64,000 nt of DNA from Scleromatobacter sp039920745 (GTDB lineage Bacteria; Pseudomonadota; Gammaproteobacteria; Burkholderiales; Burkholderiaceae_C): the NCBI GenBank assembly GCA_039920745.1, contig JBDSDD010000064.1, positions 1 through 64,000 of the forward strand, read 5' to 3'. The translations under genes and the position numbers were made by a program. The notes under the pieces are model-generated. The model was not told the origin of the DNA. It did no database searches and saw only the letters and a list, made by a program, of their open reading frames with translations. Shown piece after piece: positions 7,550-16,054 of the stretch (its first letter is position 1; each line of letters begins with the position of its first letter).

Positions 7550-10489
7550 TCACTTGAACTTGTAGTTCAACGACACCTTGAGCAGGCGACGGGTCGCGTC
7601 TTCGTTGTCGACCGGGATGATCCCCGAGGCGCCGCCGAAGCTACGGTAGTCAACCGGCGGACGCTTGCCGAACACGTTCTGGACGTAGGCGCCGATCACC
7701 AGGTCCTTGATCCCCGTGAAGGCGACGCTGTAGTCGAAACGATCGTACGCACTGAGCTTGCACTGGGAGTCCTCCAAGCCTTCGCCCGCGCAGTCGGCGC
7801 CGGTGAAGCTCGGGTCGTTGAAGTCGCCCTGCAGCGAGGTGCCGCTGTGATGGCGCCAGACCAGCGTGTGCGAGAAGCTGCCCAAGTCCAGCGAGTTCTG
7901 GAACGTGGTCTGCCAGCGCGGATAGCCGTAGCGGCCGGCGAGGTTGTCGCCCCAGGCGCCGGTGCCGTTGCGCGTCGGGCTGTACGTCTGCCAGTTGGCC
8001 GTGTACGTGCCTTCCAGCGTGGACGTCCACTTGCCGATCGGCGTGTCCACGTCGCCCGTGAAGCCGAGGTCGACGCCGGAGGTGCGCGTCTTGAACAGGT
8101 TGGCGTACTGCAGCTTGACGGACGCGATGGAAGGCGCAGTGATGTTGTATTGGGTGAGCTGGGCCTGCGTGAACGTCGGGTCGGTGACAGGGTTGACGAC
8201 GAGTTTGCCGGTGCCGTCGTCTATCAGCGGCTGGCGGGTCACCGCGGCCGTGTCGCCCGAGGCCAGGAGGTCGTTGACCGACTTCAGGTTGATCTCGTTG
8301 CGGCGCTCGATGTTCCAGTAGTCGGCGGCGACCGACCAGTGGCGCGTCACCTGCAGCACCGCGCCGAAGGACTTCGACAGCGAGGTCTCGGGCTTCAGCG
8401 CGGGATTGTTCTGCGCGATGATCGGCACGCTGGTGCTGCACTCGTTGCCCTGGATCTGATCGGCCTGGCGCAGGTACTCGTCGGCGTTGTCCGGGTCGGA
8501 CACCGCGTCGGCGCGCAGGCCATTGGCGATCTGGGTCGCCGCCGGGCAGCGCAGCGGGTCGGTGACGCCGGGGTTGTAGGCCGACTTCGACGACTTCGCG
8601 CTTTCCTGCAGGTTCGGCGCGCGGAATCCGGTCTCGACGGTGCCGCGCAGCTTCAGGATGTCGACCGGGCGGAACTCGAGGTTGGCGCGCGGCGAGATGT
8701 GGGCCGAGATATTGGGGAACTTGTCGACGCGGGCCGCCAGGTTGGCGGTCATCGTCTTCAGGATCGGGATCTGCAGCTCGGTGTAGGCGGCCTCGAAGTT
8801 GCGCGAGCCGTCGGACTGCGACAGCGAGAAGCCGACGATGTCCGACTGCACCAGATTGGCCGTCGGCTTGAGCACCATCGACTCATGCCGCGCTTCGGCA
8901 CCGAGCGACAGCTGCAGCGGGCCGGCCGGCAGTTGGGCGATGGTGGTGTTGGCACTGGCGTCGACGAAGAACTGGCGGTAGGTGCCGTCGAAGCCGTACT
9001 GCGGGAACAGGGTGCCCAGCACCGCAGCGGTGTTCGGGCCGCCGAGCTTGTAGCCGCCCGCCACGTTGAAGAAGTCCGCGGCCACCGGGGTCAGCGTACC
9101 GGCATTCGGGTCGTTGGGATCGGTGACGAGGTGGCCCGGGTCGCCGACGGTCTGGGTGAAGCCCGACTCGCTGTACTGGCCGCGCGAGCGGTCGTGCGCG
9201 TGTCCGCCCATCACGCCGATGGCGGCGTCATAGCTCCAGTCGTGCCAATCGCCCTTGAGGTCGCTCAGCAGCCGATAGCTCGTCGTGTGCGTGGTCTCGC
9301 CCGCGCCCGAGTCGGCGAAGCGGTAGCGGAAGTCGTTCTCGTCCTCATTCTGGCCCGTCTGATTGAGCGGGTTGGTCAGGGGCAGGCCACGGGGGTAGAA
9401 CGTCTTGGCTTGGCCAGTGGCAAGGTTCAGCCACGTGGTCGGGGCCGCCACGCTGCCGTAGGTCGCATAGGCGCTCTCGTAGCGCACGCGGACGTCGGAC
9501 AACTGCAGCTCGGTGTGCCACTGCGTGTTGCCGCCCAGGCGCAGGTCGCCGCCCAGGATGGCGTTGACGCGCTTGGCGGCCGGCACGGCCTCGAAGCGTG
9601 AGTAGCGGTTGTAAGGGCACGCGCCGCTGCTGCTCAGCGGCAGGGCACAGGATGAGGGAACAATGGCCTTGCGGTTCAGGTAGCCTGCGAAGCTGTAGCT
9701 CGAGGTCGATCCGAACGCCCCCGCCACGTCCTTGTACGCGGGGTTGACGCTGGCCAGCACGTTGCCGTTCCAGAACACGGCGTCACGCTGGAACCATTCG
9801 ACGGTGCCGAACAGGTTGTAGCCGTCCCGGTCGTAGTTGCCCAGGCCGCCGGTGAGCGAGGCCGAGCGCTGGCCGAACTTGCCGATCTGGAGCGAGGCCT
9901 GCTGGCTGCCACTGGCCTCGATGCCTTCGTACGAGCTGCGCGTGATGATGTTGATCACGCCGGCGATGGCGTCGGAGCCGTAGATGGCGGAGCCGCCGAC
10001 CTTGAGCACTTCGACGCGGTCGATGGCCGACAGCGGAATGGCGTCGAGATTGGCGAAGGTGACCTGGAAGTCGGGCAGCGGGAACGTCGGCAGCCGGCGG
10101 CCGTTGAGCAAGACCAGCGTGGCCTGAGCGCCGAGGTTGCGCAGGCTGGCTTGCGACGCGCCCGGTGCGAACGAGTTGGAGGCGCTGATGTCGGTGGCCG
10201 TCCCGGAGGACGTCGCGGTCATGTTGTTGAGCAGTTCCTGGACGCTCGTGACACCCGTCTTGCGGATTTCTTCGCGGTTGATCACCTGGATCGGCGACGC
10301 GCCTTCGAGGTCGATCTGCTTGATGCGGCTACCCGTCACGACGACGCGCTGGATTTGTTCAGGGGCCGAGGCGGCGGCGCCCGGCGCGGCGGCGTTCTGG
10401 GCAAAGGTCGGTGCGGCTGCGGCTGCGCAGGCCATTGCCATCAGCGATCGGCGGAACAGGCGAGCCCGCGTCGAGTTCTGTGCGTTCAT
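7550..10489 (-). CDS. TonB-dependent outer-membrane receptor
   Basis: This 979-residue protein has a signal peptide (LMAMACAAAAAPTFAQ), a plug domain and a long beta-barrel. Plug signatures are RVVVTGSRIK, EEIRKTGVTSVQELLNNM, LVLLNGRRLP and the closing VEVLKVGGSAIYGSDAIAGV. Barrel features include GFRAPNLQES and the terminal strand RRLLKVSLNYKFK. It transports a ligand across the outer membrane using TonB energy. No siderophore, vitamin or sugar genes and no exbB/exbD lie nearby, so the substrate cannot be assigned. A ribosome site (AGGA) lies just upstream of the ATG. It is large for the class and resembles receptors annotated for broad organic substrates rather than small siderophore receptors. 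Confidence 0.92.
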   Translation of the reverse strand: MNAQNSTRARLFRRSLMAMACAAAAAPTFAQNAAAPGAAASAPEQIQRVVVTGSRIKQIDLEGASPIQVINREEIRKTGVTSVQELLNNMTATSSGTATDISASNSFAPGASQASLRNLGAQATLVLLNGRRLPTFPLPDFQVTFANLDAIPLSAIDRVEVLKVGGSAIYGSDAIAGVINIITRSSYEGIEASGSQQASLQIGKFGQRSASLTGGLGNYDRDGYNLFGTVEWFQRDAVFWNGNVLASVNPAYKDVAGAFGSTSSYSFAGYLNRKAIVPSSCALPLSSSGACPYNRYSRFEAVPAAKRVNAILGGDLRLGGNTQWHTELQLSDVRVRYESAYATYGSVAAPTTWLNLATGQAKTFYPRGLPLTNPLNQTGQNEDENDFRYRFADSGAGETTHTTSYRLLSDLKGDWHDWSYDAAIGVMGGHAHDRSRGQYSESGFTQTVGDPGHLVTDPNDPNAGTLTPVAADFFNVAGGYKLGGPNTAAVLGTLFPQYGFDGTYRQFFVDASANTTIAQLPAGPLQLSLGAEARHESMVLKPTANLVQSDIVGFSLSQSDGSRNFEAAYTELQIPILKTMTANLAARVDKFPNISAHISPRANLEFRPVDILKLRGTVETGFRAPNLQESAKSSKSAYNPGVTDPLRCPAATQIANGLRADAVSDPDNADEYLRQADQIQGNECSTSVPIIAQNNPALKPETSLSKSFGAVLQVTRHWSVAADYWNIERRNEINLKSVNDLLASGDTAAVTRQPLIDDGTGKLVVNPVTDPTFTQAQLTQYNITAPSIASVKLQYANLFKTRTSGVDLGFTGDVDTPIGKWTSTLEGTYTANWQTYSPTRNGTGAWGDNLAGRYGYPRWQTTFQNSLDLGSFSHTLVWRHHSGTSLQGDFNDPSFTGADCAGEGLEDSQCKLSAYDRFDYSVAFTGIKDLVIGAYVQNVFGKRPPVDYRSFGGASGIIPVDNEDATRRLLKVSLNYKFK

Positions 10490-10799
10490 GGGAGTCCTGG
10501 GAGAGATAAGAATTGTGTTGGGGACGTTAACGAAACTTTCCCATATGCAAACCTCGTGCTCACCCTCACGGGGTATTCCTCTAGCGCATCAGCTTCATCG
10601 TTGACAGGCCGGATTTACCTCTGTGGACCCTGGTTGCGACGGGGCAGAGCGCGGCTTGCATCAGCTCGCGAACGCGACCGGACATGCCATCGCAAGCGCA
10701 CCAAAATGTGACCTGTCCGCAACAGTGCACCAAGGCCGAGACATACGCCCCAGGCCGGTCTACGCCTGTCTAGTCAGGCATCTGTAACTGACAGGATTG
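10490..10799. other. Intergenic region upstream of the TonB-dependent receptor
   Basis: These 310 bases hold the leader of the receptor gene and the 3' flank of the LemA-like gene. A short hairpin ctgaca-ggat-tgtcag occurs at about 10788-10803. No riboswitch consensus, Fur box or reading frame could be supported. Confidence 0.4.
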
Positions 10800-11357
10800 T
10801 CAGACTCGGCCCGCGGAGCGGAATCCGAGCGGCGACGCGATCAGGCGCGTGGGCACCTGGTGGATGGCCTTGTTGTACAGGTCGACCGCGTCGTTGAAGC
10901 CCTGGCGGGCGAACTGGATGCGCGGCTCGGCCTCGCCCCAGGCCGCGAGCGCGGCGGCGAGTTGCGGGCCCTTGTCGGACTCGTGGATCAGCGCCGGTTG
11001 CAGCTCGATGAGCGCGCGCAGGCGGCTCGCCGGAGACGCCAGCGACGCCTCGGCGCTCACCCACAGCGACACGTCGGCGATGCGCGCGCGCGCCTGGCGC
11101 ACACCGTCGGCCGCGGTGCGCTGCCTGGCGTCGGCCTCGGCCAGCGCCTGCAGCGTGGCGCCCTCGGCCGGCAGCGACTCGCGCACCGCATCGGCCACGG
11201 CCGCCATCGCTTCGCTGCGCTTGACCAGCGCGGCGACGATCTGCTCCCAGGCCGAGACGATGGACGCGCGCAGCCGCGCCATGCGGTTGTAGGCGCCGAC
11301 GACCCAGCCCAGCAGCACGGCCAGCAGCACCAGTTGGAACAGCCAGTGCGAGGTCAT
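10800..11357 (-). CDS. LemA family membrane-anchored protein
   Basis: This 185-residue protein has one N-terminal transmembrane helix (WLFQLVLLAVLLGWVVGAYN) and a helical domain with LemA features: the opening YNRMARLRASIVSAWEQI, and the closing block RIQFARQGFNDAVDLYNKAI and TRLIASPLGF. The LemA function is not well defined; the domain faces the exterior of the inner membrane. The ATG at 11357 overlaps the queC stop (ATGA), so the two genes are translated as a pair, although no functional link between them is known to me. Confidence 0.82.
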   Translation of the reverse strand: MTSHWLFQLVLLAVLLGWVVGAYNRMARLRASIVSAWEQIVAALVKRSEAMAAVADAVRESLPAEGATLQALAEADARQRTAADGVRQARARIADVSLWVSAEASLASPASRLRALIELQPALIHESDKGPQLAAALAAWGEAEPRIQFARQGFNDAVDLYNKAIHQVPTRLIASPLGFRSAGRV

Positions 11358-12067
11358 GCCGCCGTGCTGCCCGCGACGAAGGCGGCGTACCCGGCAGCCC
11401 GCAGCTGGCAGGCGGGGCACAAGCCGCAGCCATACCCCCAGGTGTGTCGGCTCCCGCGCTCGCCCAGGTAGCAGGTGTGGGTCTTCTCGACGATCACGTC
11501 GTTGAGCGCTGCGCCGCCCAGCCCATCGGTGAGCGCCCAGGTCTGCGCCTTGGTGATGAACATCAACGGCGTCTCGATGGTCATCGGCGTGGCCAGGCCC
11601 AGGCTCAGCGCGACCTGCATCGCCTTGAGCGTGTTGTCGCGGCAGTCGGGGTAGCCGGAGAAGTCGGTCTCGCACATGCCGCCTACCAGCACCGAGGCGC
11701 CGCGGCGGTAGGCGATGGTCGAGGCGAAGCCCAGGAACAGCAGGTTGCGGCCCGGAACGAAGGTGTTGGGCAGGCCGTTGGCCTCGAACTCGATGGCGCG
11801 CTCCGACGTCAGCGCGGTGTCGGAGACCTGGCCCAGCAAGGCCAGGTCGAGCAGGTGGTCGTCGCCCAGGCGCGCGGCCCAGTCGGGGTCGAGCGCTGCC
11901 AGGGCTTCGCGCACGCCCGCGCGACAGTCGAGCTCGATGCGATGGCGCTGGCCGTAGTCGAAGCCGATGGTCTCCACGCGTGCGAAACGCGCGAGCGCCC
12001 AGGCGAGGCAGGCGGTGGAATCCTGACCGCCGGAAAACAAGACCAGGGCGCTGCGGGGGTCGATCAT
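11354..12067 (-). CDS. queC: 7-cyano-7-deazaguanine (preQ0) synthase
   Basis: This 237-residue protein converts 7-carboxy-7-deazaguanine to preQ0 with ATP and ammonia, on the path to queuosine in tRNA. The PP-loop is at the N-terminus (VLFSGGQDSTACLAWA). Further family blocks are FVPGRNLLFLGFA, GGMCETDFSGYPDCR and MTIETPLMFITKAQTW. The zinc site is the four-cysteine set in THTCYLGE and GYGCGLCPACQLR. ATG 12067 was chosen because the P-loop begins about ten residues later; longer frames upstream lack similarity. It overlaps the LemA-like gene and is divergent from a lipoprotein gene. Other que genes are not in the window. Confidence 0.95.
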   Translation of the reverse strand: MIDPRSALVLFSGGQDSTACLAWALARFARVETIGFDYGQRHRIELDCRAGVREALAALDPDWAARLGDDHLLDLALLGQVSDTALTSERAIEFEANGLPNTFVPGRNLLFLGFASTIAYRRGASVLVGGMCETDFSGYPDCRDNTLKAMQVALSLGLATPMTIETPLMFITKAQTWALTDGLGGAALNDVIVEKTHTCYLGERGSRHTWGYGCGLCPACQLRAAGYAAFVAGSTAA

Positions 12068-12138
12068 GGGGGGGTGCCAAATCAGAAGAGCTGCAAGCAT
12101 AGTCGCAGGCGCGGCGCCTTGCCGCCGGGGAGACAACA

Positions 12139-12996
12139 ATGAGTTCAACCATTCGCGTGCTGGCCGCCGTCGCGGCGGCGGCCCTGGCATCGTGCGGTGG
12201 CGGCATCGTGCCCGATCCCCAGGGCACCTCGCCCGACGTTCGCCTGGCCTGCGGCGTCAACGGCTGCGTGTCGTCCAACACGCTGTCCGCCGGCAGCATC
12301 ACCGCGCTGATGTACGTGGTCGACGACGGCTCGCGCACGCAGGCGCAGGCCGGCTTCAACACCGACGGCTCGATCTTCCACAACGTCGAGCTCGAGGGCG
12401 ACACGCTGTGGGTGGACGACGGCGCCACGCAGCGGCGCATGTTGCTCGCGCGCGAGGGCGCGTGGGACTTCTTCCAGAACCTGCTGACCCTGGGCCAGCC
12501 CTACCTGGCCGACATTGCCCCGCAGCCGAGCGCCGCGCGCAGCTACGAGTTCCAGCTGCGCCGCGCCGGCGGCACGGTGGCGAGCCAGGTGACGCTGCCC
12601 GCGCCATTCACGATCGGCGCGCCGGGCAATGACCAGGTCTTCGCAATCGGCTCCAGCGCCGTCCCGATCACCGTCAGCGCGCCGCTGAACACCGGCAACT
12701 TCAGCACCACATTCTTCTGCACCGACGCCAACGGCAACCAGACCAGCAACCGCGTGCCCGACGGCCAGTCGTTCTCGCAGGTGGGCAACGGCGGCGAGTC
12801 GTTCCAGTTCAACGTGGAGGCCTTCCTGTCCAGCCTGGAGTTCGACCAGGACGTCGCGCCGCCCGCGGCCGTCAGCCGCTGCGATATCACGCTGCATGTG
12901 GTGAGCAGCAACGCCGGAACGTTGTCGACCGCGTTCCACGCCTTCTCGATCCTGCAGGCGACGCAGACGCGCAGCGTGCGCTTCCTGCTCCGCTAG
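12139..12996 (+). CDS. Putative lipoprotein of unknown function
   Basis: This 285-residue protein begins with a lipoprotein signal peptide ending in the lipobox ALASC (Cys19), so it is probably anchored in a membrane facing the periplasm. The mature part is rich in beta-strand-like sequence and has several cysteines (ACGVNGC, FFCTDANGN, SRCDITLHV) that may form disulfides. I do not recognise a domain. It is divergent from queC and ends overlapping the 3' end of proA on the other strand by four bases. Codon use is like that of its neighbours. Confidence 0.7.
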   Translation: MSSTIRVLAAVAAAALASCGGGIVPDPQGTSPDVRLACGVNGCVSSNTLSAGSITALMYVVDDGSRTQAQAGFNTDGSIFHNVELEGDTLWVDDGATQRRMLLAREGAWDFFQNLLTLGQPYLADIAPQPSAARSYEFQLRRAGGTVASQVTLPAPFTIGAPGNDQVFAIGSSAVPITVSAPLNTGNFSTTFFCTDANGNQTSNRVPDGQSFSQVGNGGESFQFNVEAFLSSLEFDQDVAPPAAVSRCDITLHVVSSNAGTLSTAFHAFSILQATQTRSVRFLLR

Positions 12997-14273
12997 GTCC
13001 GGATCTCGCCCTCGCCAAGCACGATCCACTTCTGCGACGTCAGCCCCTCGAGGCCGACCGGGCCGCGGGCGTGGAACTTGTCGGTGGAGATGCCGATCTC
13101 GGCGCCCAGGCCGTACTCGAAACCATCGGCGAAACGCGTGCTGGCGTTGACCATCACGCTGGCCGAGTCCACCTCGCGCAGGAAGCGCATCGCGTTCGGG
13201 TGGTCGGTGGTGAGGATCGCGTCGGTGTGGTGCGAGCCGTGCCGGTTGATGTGGGCGATGGCCTCGTCCAGCGAATCGACCACGCGCACGCTGACGATGG
13301 GCGCCAGGTATTCCTCGCCCCAGTCGCTGTCTTGCGCGGGCACCAGCTTGGCGCCGGGCACGTCCTTCAGGCAGTTGAGCGAACGCGCGTCGCCGCGCAT
13401 CTCGACACCCTTGGCCGCGAATACTGCGCCGATGCGCGGCAGGAACGCGGCCGCCTGGGCGGCGTGCACCAGCAGCGACTCGGTGGCGTTGCAGGGGCTG
13501 TACTTCTGCGTCTTCGCGTTGTCGGTGACGCGCAGCGCCAGTTCGAGGTCGACGCGCTCGTCGACGTAGGTGTGGCAGTTGCCGTCCAGGTGCTTGATGA
13601 CCGGCACGCGCGCCTCGCGCGCCACGCGCTCGATCAGGCCCTTGCCGCCGCGCGGGATGATCACATCGACGAACTCGGGCATCGCGATCAGGCGGCCGAC
13701 GGCGGCGCGATCGGTGGTCTCGACCAGCTGCACCGCCGTCTCGGGCAAGCCGGCGTCGGCCAGCGCGCGCTGCACGCAACGCCACAGTGCGACGTTGGAG
13801 CGAATCGCCTCCGAGCCGCCGCGCAGGATGCAGGCGTTGCCGCTCTTGATGGCCAGCGACGCGGCCTCGATCGTGACGTTGGGCCGGCTCTCGTAGATCA
13901 TGCCGAACACGCCGAGCGGCACGCGCATGCGGCCCACCCGGATGCCGCTGGGGCGCTGCGTGACACCGGTGATCTCGCCGATCGGGTCGGGCATCTCGGC
14001 CAGTTGCAGGCAGCCCTGGATGACGGTGTCGAGCGCGTGGGCGTCCAGGCGCAGGCGCTCCAGGAGCGGGCCGGCGAGGCCGTTGTCGGCGGCTGCGCGC
14101 AGGTCCTGCGCGTTGGCCGTCGCCAGCTCGACGCCGGCCTCGCGCAGGCGCACGGCAAGCGCGCGCAGGGCCGCGTCGCGCCGGGCGCGCGGCGAAGCGG
14201 CCATGCGGGCCGCGGCGCCGCGGGCGGCGGCGCCCAGCGCGTCCAGGGTGGCGACGACATCCATCTCGGTCAT
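12993..14273 (-). CDS. proA: Glutamate-5-semialdehyde dehydrogenase (gamma-glutamyl phosphate reductase)
   Basis: This 426-residue enzyme makes the second step of proline synthesis, reducing gamma-glutamyl phosphate with NADPH. The catalytic Cys261 is in KYSPCNATESLLVH. Other family blocks are MIYESRPNVTIEAASLAIKS, ILRGGSEAI, IPRGGKGLI and HLDGNCHTY. ATG 14273 gives the usual N-terminus (MTEMDVVATLDALGAAARG). proB is not adjacent, so the two steps are encoded apart. The stop codon overlaps the end of the convergent lipoprotein gene. Confidence 0.96.
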   Translation of the reverse strand: MTEMDVVATLDALGAAARGAAARMAASPRARRDAALRALAVRLREAGVELATANAQDLRAAADNGLAGPLLERLRLDAHALDTVIQGCLQLAEMPDPIGEITGVTQRPSGIRVGRMRVPLGVFGMIYESRPNVTIEAASLAIKSGNACILRGGSEAIRSNVALWRCVQRALADAGLPETAVQLVETTDRAAVGRLIAMPEFVDVIIPRGGKGLIERVAREARVPVIKHLDGNCHTYVDERVDLELALRVTDNAKTQKYSPCNATESLLVHAAQAAAFLPRIGAVFAAKGVEMRGDARSLNCLKDVPGAKLVPAQDSDWGEEYLAPIVSVRVVDSLDEAIAHINRHGSHHTDAILTTDHPNAMRFLREVDSASVMVNASTRFADGFEYGLGAEIGISTDKFHARGPVGLEGLTSQKWIVLGEGEIRT

Positions 14274-14476
14274 GGAACGATTGTCCGTCACGCGCCAAGA
14301 TCGCCACGGGCGCGGAGATTTCGTGTTTCGGCGAGTGTGGGATCGCCGCGACGACTTCACCGAACAGCAAAGCTGCGCTGGCTAATATTCGCCACCCGCA
14401 AAGGCCAAGCCCCGAACGCGGGGACAGCGCAGGGAGGAACCCGGCGCTGCCACTGCCAGTCATCCAAAGAGATCTC

Positions 14477-15085
14477 ATGAACCACCTCATCGTTACCGCG
14501 GCCCTGGCCGCCGCCGCCCTCGCCCCGACGCTGGCCCATGCCGGCCTGGAGTCCGACAACCCGATCCATCCGCTGGTCGGTATCGCCCTCACCGGCGGCG
14601 GCGACAAGCTGTCGCGAATCGAATACACGAACGGCACGTCCCAGAGCGTCACCGCGGGCGGCCTCGTGCAGTTCTACGGCGGGGCCGAATATCACCAGAA
14701 GGGCTCGCCGATCGGCTTCCAGGCCACGCTTGGCTACCACGTCGACCAAGCCTCCGCGCGCAACGGCAATCAGAGATTCGAGCGCTTCCCGGTCGAAGCC
14801 ATCGCGCTGTTCAACGCCACGCCGAAGTTCCGCTTCGGTGCCGGCGCGCGCTATGCGATGGATGCCAAGTTCAGCAGCGACGGCGCCGGCTACGTCGGCA
14901 GCGGCAAGTTCAAGTCGCAGCTCGGCGGCCTGGTGATGGGCGAATGGCTGATCACGCCGTCGATGGGGCTGCAGGTGCGCTTCGTGAGCGAGAAGTTCAA
15001 GCTCCAGGGCGTGGCCGCCAACGGCAGCGACGACGTCACCGTCGACGGCACCCACGGTGGCGTCGGCTTCAACTACTACTTCTGA
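14477..15085 (+). CDS. Outer-membrane beta-barrel protein (first of two tandem paralogues)
   Basis: This 202-residue protein has a signal peptide (LIVTAALAAAALAPTLAHAG) and alternating strands ending in GGVGFNYYF, the typical C-terminal aromatic of an outer-membrane barrel. Recognisable blocks are IHPLVGIALTGGGDKL, FPVEAIALF and FRFGAGARYAMDAKFS. Comparable blocks recur in the next gene (15346-15984), showing that the two are paralogues. The size is near that of small eight-stranded barrels. Ligand and function are unknown; no metabolic neighbours help. Confidence 0.75.
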   Translation: MNHLIVTAALAAAALAPTLAHAGLESDNPIHPLVGIALTGGGDKLSRIEYTNGTSQSVTAGGLVQFYGGAEYHQKGSPIGFQATLGYHVDQASARNGNQRFERFPVEAIALFNATPKFRFGAGARYAMDAKFSSDGAGYVGSGKFKSQLGGLVMGEWLITPSMGLQVRFVSEKFKLQGVAANGSDDVTVDGTHGGVGFNYYF

Positions 15086-15345
15086 CGCCAGGCCCGGCGC
15101 CCGGCAAGCAAGTTGGCGCGCCGCTCGGGCGTGCCGGCTTCTCGCGCTTGCCCGTCGCCCGTTAAGATTGCAGCCGCCGCTGGCCCGACGCACCGTCACG
15201 CCGCCGGCGCCTGCCTCGCTCACCCGCCCGCCGGATGCGACTGCAGGCGCCGCCGCCGATTTCCGTCGCGACCTTTCCGGCTTGTCGGCGCCGTGCGCGC
15301 CCAGGTGGGCGCACGCGCCGACCGACCAGCCCAGGAACCGTCCCG

Positions 15346-15984
15346 ATGCCACTCCGCACCTTGCCCGTAGCGCTCCGCCGCCCCGTCCACGCCGTCACGC
15401 TGGCCTGCGCGCTGGCGGCCGCCCCGTCGTTCGCCGCCACCTCGCCGGCCGCCGGCGCCAGCCCAGACGCCACGCCCGCCTGGATCCACCCGCTCGTGGG
15501 CGTGCTGCTGACCGGCACCGTCGGCGACAACAGGCTCAACGTCAAGAACCCTGACGGCAGCGTCGCCACGGGCAGCCTCAGCGGGCGCTACGAGGCATTG
15601 GCGGGCGCCGAGTTCCCGATCGATCCGAACGGCCTGTCGCTGCGGCTGACCGCCGGCATCCACGTCACCGCCAGCTTCACCGGCGCCGGCAGCAGCGAAC
15701 ACATGACCAGCTTCCCGGTGGAAGCCACGCTCTGGTACCCGCTCAGCGACAAGGTGCGCGTCGGCGCGGGCATGCGCTATGCATTGCATTCACGCTTCAG
15801 TGGCGCCGGCGCAAAGACCGTGGACGGCCTCAACGCGACACCCGGCCTGGTGCTGGGCGTGGGCTATCGACTGATGCCGCACCTGCTGCTGGACATGCGC
15901 TACGCCTACGAGCGCTACGAGCAGGCGAGCGGCGGCGATCTCGAAGCCAGCCATTGGGGCCTCGGCCTGACCGCTCTCTACTGA
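15346..15984 (+). CDS. Outer-membrane beta-barrel protein (second tandem paralogue)
   Basis: This 212-residue protein has a signal peptide ending in APSFAA and shares the blocks IHPLVGVLLTGTVGDN, FPVEATLWYPL and VRVGAGMRYALHSRFS with the preceding gene. An AGGAA ribosome site precedes ATG 15346. The end HWGLGLTALY is a terminal barrel strand with an aromatic last residue. The 260-base gap before it shows no open frame I can support and may carry its own promoter. Overall identity with its partner is modest, so the duplication is old or the copies have diverged in the loops. Confidence 0.75.
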   Translation: MPLRTLPVALRRPVHAVTLACALAAAPSFAATSPAAGASPDATPAWIHPLVGVLLTGTVGDNRLNVKNPDGSVATGSLSGRYEALAGAEFPIDPNGLSLRLTAGIHVTASFTGAGSSEHMTSFPVEATLWYPLSDKVRVGAGMRYALHSRFSGAGAKTVDGLNATPGLVLGVGYRLMPHLLLDMRYAYERYEQASGGDLEASHWGLGLTALY

Positions 15985-16000
15985 CGCGAGAAAAGAGAAA

Positions 16001-16031
16001 GCGCCTGACGGAATGACTCTCCGGCAGGCGC
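16001..16031. terminator. Hairpin between convergent OMP and topB genes
   Basis: gcgcctgacgga (16001-16012) pairs with tccggcaggcgc (16020-16031) with a single mismatch and a 7-base loop. A-rich sequence precedes it, giving T on the minus strand, so it should terminate topB and perhaps also the outer-membrane gene. Confidence 0.6.
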
Positions 16032-16054
16032 CTGCGATGCGGGGCGAAGCGCGC

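Noticed and set aside
7505..9601. A long plus-strand frame opposite the TonB-dependent receptor
   Set aside because: Low-complexity Arg/Val/Gly-rich translation with no domain; the receptor on the other strand is certain.
10490..10799. A possible cobalamin riboswitch upstream of the TonB-dependent receptor
   Set aside because: No B12-box consensus or matching stems could be found on the receptor strand.
12068..12138. A possible preQ1 riboswitch upstream of queC
   Set aside because: The divergent gap is only about 70 bases and no aptamer-like stem and A-rich tail was seen.
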